In this document: one piece after another, positions 12,634 to 22,100 of the stretch
Position numbering within the stretch: the stretch's first letter is position 1
Layout: every line of letters starts with the position of its first letter
Assembly: GCA_034670405.1 (NCBI GenBank)
Contig: JAXDDX010000042.1
Span: 928,001-992,000 of the forward strand
Reading direction: 5' to 3'
Length of the DNA: 64,000 nucleotides
Source: Hoplostethus atlanticus
Lineage: Eukaryota > Chordata > Actinopteri > Trachichthyiformes > Trachichthyidae
Notes under the pieces: model-generated
Databases searched by the model: none
Told to the model about the DNA's origin: nothing
What the model saw: only the letters and a program-made list of their open reading frames with translations
Made by a program: the position numbers and the translations under genes

Positions 12634-15600
12634 GAGGCCCTTGAGGTTTGATCCGTCCACTGAGAAGGAAGTCATGGATATAATTGCTATTGAAATATCA
12701 TAATTACAGTGGAAAAAGGAAAGTCGGAAGTTTCCATGATACCTGAGTTGCCGAGACGTGACGTTTAGAGGGCGGAGGGCATGGAAACTGATGGTAGAAA
12801 TGATGTGTTTCATTATGTTATTGTATTGTTTAATGTTTCCATTTACACTTTAACTTTTAGTTGTCATGCATTTTGTTTTTAATGCATTTTATAAAACATC
12901 AGTTACATGATGATGTGGATTTACTCCACTGCAGCACCAAGCAGCTCTGTGCTGCTGGTTCCCAAAGTAAAACAACCACTAAAAACTACTGTTGTTGTGG
13001 GGTCCGTTATGTAATATTGGTGTTCAGTTATCAACCCATTACTCCCAAAATCACAGGAAACTGGAGTCATTCACAAACACCTCTAAGCTGCAAATACAGC
13101 AGACAAAGAACAGAAGCTCAAACTCCATCAACAGAAAACCCAAGGAGAAAGACGTCACAGTACTGGACACACTGTTTGATTGACAGCTGATCTCTGGTGA
13201 GAAACACCACAGCAACTCTCCCAGGTGTTTTCCTCATTCGTTACACTACAAACATGGCGGCTCATCTTTCCATCCACCACTCTGTCCGGTATTCAGCTCT
13301 GCACCTACCTGGCGTGTCTCTTCTTGTCGTCGCGATCAAGAGTCGCCACGTAGCCTTGGAGGTACTTCTGGAGCTCGTTGAAGGTGCCCACCGTCTGATC
13401 GAACGTCCTGGGAAAACAAGCACACATCAACCGTGCAACCACTGGAACACAAAACCCAAGACGTCGGTGAATCCACTTTTAACTGGGCATCCCATTGAGA
13501 TGAAGAACCTCATTTTCTAAGGCGGAAGGATTCCAACCGTTTGCTATTTTATTAGCAAAATATGACTTTTCTAACTGAAGATAATGGTTGTTATGTGTCA
13601 TAATGTCTTCAGGATACTCACTCTCGGTCGATTACGAGGCACTCCACTCCGTTCTCATCAGCAATGATATTGGCTGACCTGACATCATCACTAAAAGAGA
13701 CAGGAGAGATTCATCATCCTGCTGTACTGTAATATGTAGTTTAATAATATGTAGTTTCAATATTTGGAAGACGTAACTAACTCTTGTTTTTAAGCAACGT
13801 GAGAATACAGTCATGTGATCACTGTCTGTGTGTTCCAGTTTTATTCCAGCACTAACTGACTACTAACTAAGTAACTATCTAACTAACTAACTAACTAACT
13901 AATGGTCAATACTAGTCAGGGCTGTAGAGCTCCAGTCTGGTCCCAGAAGGTTTTGTAACATCTATTCTATCCTGCCTATCTGGAAATATAAGAAATGGAT
14001 AATTTTGTTGATGTTTGGTTTATTTTCTCTCCACTACAGAAACCCAGTATGTAACGTCTAAGCATTGATTGGTTGGGTGTTGAAGGGTTCATCCTTCAGA
14101 AACTCCTTAGTCATTATTTGTACACTGTTTATTGCTAATTCTGGTTTTGGTCTTGCATAGGACTCCATTTGCTCTGGTCTTGGTCTTGATTTGGTCTGGT
14201 CTCCCTTTTGGACCTGGTCGTGACTCGACCTCCTGGTCTTGGAACTGACTCTGACTCGATGGTCGACTACAGCCCTGATGATAATATTTAAAGATGACGA
14301 TAATAACACTATACACATTACAACTAAACCTATGGATTGTAATAAATAGTTTAAATACTCATTCTATATATTTGGAAGTATCCAACAGTGAGACTGCGTG
14401 TCCTCTTCTTGCTCTTGGTATCTTCAATGGAAAGGGAAGATTGTTGTGCATTTCAAACAGAGCGTAACTCCATGTCGCACATCGTAGCTGAAAAACAAAC
14501 TTTTATCCAAAGCGTCTTCCAACAGGTTTCCAATGGTTGCTTGGCAACAACACGAGCCGAGACCAGCGCCTCCCTCTAAGAAAACAAAGAAGCACCCAGT
14601 GGACGTAGGCGCGAAGGGAAACGAGAATCAGACATGATGTTAGCGGTTACCTTATGAGTGCTTTCTCTCCAAAGTAGTCTCCCTTCTGCAGGGTGTTGAT
14701 GATCTGGGGCAGCTTATGGGCCTCGGTGCTCTGGGTCACCTTCACCTGCACAACACAGCCAGCCGGTCAGCACCAAACATGGTGAACCCAAAGAGACCTA
14801 AAGAGCTCTTACTGCATTCATGGTGTTTTTACATGCATTGTGAAAACATAAATCATTCAGCAGCAGAAAGAAGCCAGTCTAACATGTGAAAACCTTCTGA
14901 TGCACCTGATTCATCATGCAGTGTCAATCAGCCCCAACGTGGACACATTCACTGTGAAAACATCTGAATCACCTCCTGTGTTTTTCCCTCGTTTGTTCTG
15001 ATTGACATCACTCAAGCACCGCCCACTGGAACAGCAGGTTCCAACAAACACACTCCAACAGCTTGGATGTTGAGGAGTCGGTTGAACATACTCCATAATT
15101 TGTGAGGCTTGTAGAACCTGTGGCCCACCCCGGTGGAGGTCAGACATCCCACTTGTGGCACCATCCTGCCGAAAAGCCTCGCCGCGATGACATCAGAGCC
15201 ATAAGGACCGGGGTGTGTTTTAGCTAAGCGTCCCGTTTGACCTCAGTGACCTTCGCTTCCCTTGTTTTTCCTGGTGGCAGGCCCTCTCAGACTTCACTCC
15301 CTATCTGGTCAGGGGGGGGTGCGGGCCAGAAATGGGGAGTGGTGGGGGCTCGGGAGGGGGGTGCACTGAAGCCATTTCCTGTATTAGCCTCCTTCCTCCC
15401 CAACAACATATGTCTCAATCTGGTTAGCTTAGCGCTGAAGAGCTGCTGTCTCCAATCGGCTGCTAATGGCAGTTTGAAGGTCCCCTGTGGAAAGCTCCGG
15501 CCCCGCTCCATCTCCCAGAACTCCCTGGTGTCAGGTTGCTGACTTATCAGACCGGCAGGCGGGTGAATCATAGCCACACCCCTCCTATGCCCAAATAGCT

Positions 15601-16049
15601 AGAGCGATATATCGCCTTGCAGACACATCGGGCCAATATTGGACTTTTATTAAATATCTGATATGGTCACGTGGCCCACCGGCGATATGATGGAGGCTCC
15701 TCTCAGACCACGGTCCCATTAAGATCTAGTGAAGCGACCTGGTCTCGGCTTTGTTAGCAAGTTTAAAAACAGTTTGAAAGGAAACCAATGTTCAGTAACC
15801 AATGCAATCTGAAATGTTGAGCAAATGTTTGCTAGTGTGGCAATTTACCCCGAACGCAGCAAAGGGGGTGAATACTGATGAAAACTGGATTTGTCTGTTA
15901 TTGTTATTTTATCTTTCCACATACAATTCAACAATTTTGTTTTGACTTTCATAGAACAGAGAGCTTTGAATAGAACTCAGATGGAAAATCCCAAATAATA
16001 ACAAAATGTGCAAACAGTCAAGGGGGTTGAATACTTTTGCAAGGCACTG

Positions 16050-16115
<66 letters not shown>

Positions 16116-19100
16116 AGAAAACACGTTACCTTTCCCTGTGCGATGATGTAGAAGGTGCTGCCCTCCTCTCCCTCCCGGATAACATACTCTCCCTTGTCAT
16201 AGTATTCCTGATGGGAAAGAGAGGTGGGGGGGGGGCAGTCAACTGAAGCGTTACATTGATCTAGCCATCGACCTGCGCCAGTCTGGTTCCTGGTAGCCGA
16301 GCCCCCGCGGGATGAGCAGTCATCAATGACGCACTTTCATTCATCTAGCTCAGTGGTTCTCAACCCGGAGGTCAGGGCCCTGCAGGCGGTCGGGGCCCTG
16401 CAGGCGGTCGGGCGTGATTTTAGGGCGCAAATAATGAAATAATGAATACTTGGATGCAAATGCTATGTTTTGGTAAAAGTTGTACTTGAGTGTTTTTGAG
16501 TGGCTCTTCAATTAGTCCAGAAATGTTGGACCCAGGGGTTCAGGACCAGAGGGTCGCAAGATGACTCTGGGGCCGGTCATAGGGTCATTTATGGAATCTG
16601 GAAAAATAACATTTTTTATCCAGAAATATTTGAAGTCTTTGAATGTTGAATATTTGGAGCATCTGAGCCTTGAAAGAAGAAGAAGAAATTCGTGTCAAAC
16701 CTTTATTCCTTCAGCGGGGGTGTGGGTTGACATTGCATCGTTGTGGGGAGTCACAAGCCAAAAGGTTTGAGAGCCTCTAATCTGGCCTTCCCTCGTTAAG
16801 ACAGCTAAATATAGCAGCTCTGACAGCCCATTTCTCTACGTGGGACAAACATCTCAGCAGTGTCCTTCCAAGGAAACAGTGGCTTCTCCTGCTACTTTCA
16901 CATAGCTGCAGATTCATGTTTGGGGGGATTTAAGACACTACAGTCTGGAGATGTTGATGGTCAAAACTCCTATGAGGGGATTGGATGGTTTGTATGGTGT
17001 AAATAGTCTTCAATAAGTATAATAACAACATATATAAGGGCAATATTCATCATTCAGCAGATGACCTGGAGGGGCAGTTCATCTAATCTGATGGCTGACC
17101 CTGTGGCAGGATTTTCAGCTGGAAATGGGACTTTTAATTTGAAGGTTCGCCTGATGAACTGACTTGCTGTTATCTTCACGCTGAATATTCAGAGGAGTGA
17201 GATCACACTTGACTGAGTTTGTTTCAATGTCCAATTTCATGACCGTCAAGAAATTTAATAAAATATTTAAAGGTACTTGAAACGATGAAGTATACTCTCT
17301 CAGTCAGACCTCAGCGTCCATCCTGTCCGTCAGTCAGTTCCCCACCAAGCTAAACCGACCGACCACAGTTGGCTGATTCAGCAGGCTGCCAGATCGCCTT
17401 CCATTTTAAAGCTTTTAGGTAAAGGAAGGGAAGTGCAAAGAACTAAGGCGACCAGGATAAAATGTTCTCTGGGACGAGTGCCAACAACTGTCCACTGCCA
17501 CAATCCATCGGACTGGAGAGGACCTCGGCAAAAAGTGAACTAACAAATCAGAGCAATCGTGCGTAAACATCCCCCCTGTGTTTACCGCCGACGCTCTCGA
17601 CACAAGTGGCGTTTTCCTCCAGCGTCCAAACTCGTTGAGCCCCGTTTACGATTGGAGAGAACCTCATTTAACAGAGTAGAGACGACGGGTTTGTTTATGA
17701 AGACTGTTTGGATGACATCTGTCCATTGGTGTGACAGAGTTTGGATGGTGTCTTGGGTTTGTTTTGCCAAGCTGGGGTGTTGAGGTAAACCTTTACCCTT
17801 TCAGCAGAGAAAGAAACACCTTGAGTACCCATCTGCCCCTGAACCTCCTCTCTCGTATCTCCCTCTGCTTGCTGTAAGATGCTCTCGTCTTAGGTTTTAA
17901 ATCATCTATTATCAGGGCGTTGTGGCTCTGGCCCTTCTACTCCTTAATATTAGTTGCTTACAATATTGGGTGATCTAGGAATTTAGACTTATTCTGCTGT
18001 GGCACTCATGAGGCGCTCTGTTTCAGAGTGTCAAAGGAAAAGGTAAATGTGTGACGGTTGCCAGTTATTAAAAAAATACCTGCACTATTATACTACTATT
18101 GCTATTACACTATTATCATTTTCAAGCATTGAGTATCAGATCAGAGTGGATGGAGTTTTACCTCTACAAACGTTTCTCAGAGGCAGAAATAATCTGATTG
18201 GTTGAGTTAAACCTCAGTGGGTGGAGCCAAAGAACCACAGTTCCCAAGTCACATTAGACTGAAGCCCCAAAAGACAAGAGGTAAGAGAAGAGCTAGCTAA
18301 TATTATGATAATAATAATTAATAATAATAATAATAATAATATCTGCTGCTAACCATACTAAGTTATCTGACCTTCAAATGTCAGCCAGGCTACTAGCCTT
18401 TAGCTATCTAGGTTAGCTAGTTAGCTAGCCTGCTGACCTTCCAACATCATGAACGCCAGGGTCATGAATGAATGAAATAAAAGAAGTAAACCAATGAGAT
18501 TATTTCTGGCTCCAGATCAGCTCTGAAATGTTTGTAGAACTAAAACTCCAATATGCCGACTTGACTTGACCCAAAAACAAGGTAAACACACACACACCAA
18601 ACTCCATCCCCCAGTGTTTTAGAGGCTTCAGTATTATCTGCCTGCTTCCAGAGGAACATCTGTGCCACTATTGGGTTACCGGCAGCCCCTCGAGACGCAA
18701 CACAACCAGCCCCATCAGAAATGACTGAATAAGGAAATTCTCCCGTTTGGAAACAATGCAGCTGAATGTCCTTGAAGTTTTCATTGTGAAAAGACGCTGA
18801 GAGCTGCGTTTTGACCCAGAGCTGACGAGAGCCAGGCCGTCTTCTCTTTCACCGTCGAAACACAATGCAAGGAGAGAGGGAATAAATCACTCTCCAGCAT
18901 ATGTTTTTACACACACACATTCTTACACACTTGTACGTTCTTACACCAAAAACCTGTCACTTGCACATCTTTAAGAAATCACTCGTCCACCGTTTGAATA
19001 AACACTATCTGGGGCCTTGGTCAAATAATTACGGTAACAAAATACAGGGCCCGGTGATGACAGGAATAATATCAGAGCTGTTCATCAACAAGGTAATTTG

Positions 19101-22100
19101 TGAGGTCTTGCCGACTGGAGGTAGACAGATTATGCTGACACGCAGTAATGATATATGGCCAAATGGTAAGGATATTTTGACAGGAGCTATCTGCAACGCT
19201 GGGACTCCTGCAGGCTTTCAGAGGGTTGTGCAATGGTGAGGCAGAGTCGCCCCTCCAATAGAAACAGAGACAGGTTGACAGAAGAACTTACCACCTCTAG
19301 ACAGTCCACTATTTTGCTTAGCTTGTCCTCTGGTAGATTAGCCAAGAGTGAAACACTGACAAAGAAGACAAAACACAGATGATGACCATTAACTTCTGCA
19401 TGTACAGAACGCTTCAAATTCTGAGGCCAGTGAACTCTCAGAAAAGTACATTTCTTGTTTCGAGGGATCCAATGATGCACTTTTCATGAGAGAGATCACA
19501 TGACCAACTTACATGTTCCTTATTTCTAAAGTTAACTCAATCAAACTATGATAGCATGCATATGAACACCAAGTGTCTTTCAGGGCAGTTGAATAAAACT
19601 TGACTGTGATTAAATTCATGGACAATTCTAAGTATAATTTTGTTATTGCAAACACTAAATTCTCTCGATGTGGAAAATCTTCATTTCTCCTGGATCTCAA
19701 ATCTTTAGATCCAATCTAACGGGAGGAAACAAACTATGGCTGGTTCATCTAAAGATTCGCTAGCCACTCTAACTATTGTAGGAGCCAACAATAGATTAAG
19801 ACCTTGCAATGATGGTTGATGACCTGCCAAAGTGGCTAGTAGAGTTGACTAACTTCAGTCTAACCATCAGATAGGCAGCGTAGCAGAATTAGCTAACCAC
19901 AAATGACCCACAGTGTTAGCTTATCGGCTAGCTTGAGGCTAACCTTCGGAGGAAGTTGTGGTACTGTTCGTGACGGGTTTCAGCGGTCCTCCTCATGATG
20001 TTCTGGAACACCTCGCGGTCTAGGGCCCACGTCCTCACTTTGCTGACCGCTGTAAGAGCAACATCACATCCATCAGATACCAGGAAACACCGAAGCCTCT
20101 GACCTTTCCACTAGAACCTAGTTAACCTGTGGCCCCGACAAGTGAACACTAGACGGACAACAGCTGGATTCAATAGAGGCCCCGTCTCCCCCTTTTATAG
20201 TGGAGTTTGAACCCTCTACCACCCCAAACAAATGAGGCATTTTCTTGGTTTTGTCAAGAAAATCACTCCTCCAACATGGTGGCGTGTCCCTCATAACCAG
20301 GCCACTATTGGGACAAGGAGGAAGTGGCGCAGAAAGAGCCACAACTAGAATTTCCCTTTATCCAATTCATCTGTTACCGTGAAAAGCCACCCCAGTGACA
20401 GTCATGAGTCGAGGAGAGTTGTCAATCTGTCAAGGTTTCCTTCCCTTTACCCAGAATATTGAGGTCAATTCGCTGCCACCCAACACCCCTCCACCCCTCC
20501 ACCCCTCCATCCCCCGAGGGCCACCAGCCAATTACTTGGTTAAATATACAAATACGTCCTTGGCGGACCCTCCGGACAAAGAGCACTCACATGCATGGTA
20601 TGCACCTTCCAAATGCCAAGGAGGTGATAACCAATCAGAATGCAGTGCTGGGGATATGATGTCAAGCCTTTGTCAACACACCCATGCAAAAGCTTGTTTG
20701 CTTCTGTCTAATGACCTATCTGATTCTCTTCTTCTCACTATCAGGTGATTCCTGGGCTTTAAGAGGCATTAAAACTCAAATGACAGGTCAGATTACATTC
20801 AGGGCTCCAGAGTGAGGAGGGGGGGGGGTAAAGAACAGAACATGGTGTTAAACTCATTTCCACTGTCCACCAGCCAAAACGGCAACCAGATACCAAAACT
20901 GATGAGCCACTTTCACTGTTTTACCAGTTCACAAGATTTGTCAACCAGAATAGGACCTAACAACGGTCGGTTACCTGTCAAAGTGGCTGCTAAAGTGGAC
21001 AAACCTACCATCAACATTTTCAATCAGTAGATGGTGGCTGTTGTTGATTTCCAACCGGTATTAGAACAAATGCAGTTTAACGACTCTCTACGGTTGATGT
21101 AACACAGCAGTGATTCAATTTGTAAGTCTCTCCTGGTGCACAGGAAATGACATGTTTTGTTTCTGGCCACCGCAACAGTGGTTTGTTTGGAATAAATAGA
21201 AAGAGCCACCGACTCAAGTCTCAAGTAGTTAAAGAGATAACACCCCAGGAGTAGAGGGTCAAAGGTCTTGAGACGTCAGGTTATATCAAGTGATGTTCAG
21301 GGGTGCACAGAAGCATAATAAATTAAACGTCGGGGAGGAGTTGGAGTGGTTGGAGTGAACATCATTCAGTCACTCTGCTTGATGCCTGAAAAGAAACTCA
21401 GTTGAATTCTTGTGTCTTTATTGAACCAACAGACATTGAACAGGCACTTTACCTCTCACGGACGCCGTCCTGGTGCAGTTGTACAGTATGGCTAATTCTC
21501 CAAATGTGGTCCACACCGCTATCGATGTGAGCAGTTTGTTATGTTGAAACACATCCAGCTTCCCGTCTGTAAATAAACAAGGACAATCAATAACTTTATC
21601 AAACCCAATTTCAGGACGATGACAAATAGATTCTGGACAATAGGGACGGGTCAGACATGCTACAGGCAGAATCTAATGACATTGGATTTTCATTTTCATT
21701 TTCATTCATTTATGGAAGGGCAAGAAGCTAACTTTTTCATCCACTATAGCCCGTGGCTAGTACATCAGCCGAGCAGGACAAGACTCCTACATGATGGTTG
21801 GTTACCTGGTAGAGGAGACCAGCTTACCAGACACAGACAAAATTTAGCAGCATTTGATAAGTGGATGGTGGATTTGATAAGGGATTCTTCAAGACATTTT
21901 AATACTTTTCAAGGCCATAAGTCTGGATCATTTCATTTTCCAGACTTTTGAAGGACCCTGTAGTTTCCAGACCTGTTCCTGACGTCACTCCAGAACACGA
22001 TGGAGATCAAACAAGATGATCAAACAGGAGCTTTCAGAGGAGGCGTCCTACCTGCCAGCACAAACAGATGGTTCCCAGGTTCTCCCTGCTTGGTGACGGA

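Noticed and set aside
12387-12634. CRISPR-like regular repeats
   Set aside because: Plain tetranucleotide microsatellites with no spacers, in a vertebrate genome.
12211-12813. 200-codon minus-strand ORF with CLSV repeats
   Set aside because: Translation of the CTGT arrays around prkg2 exon 10 in the wrong frame.
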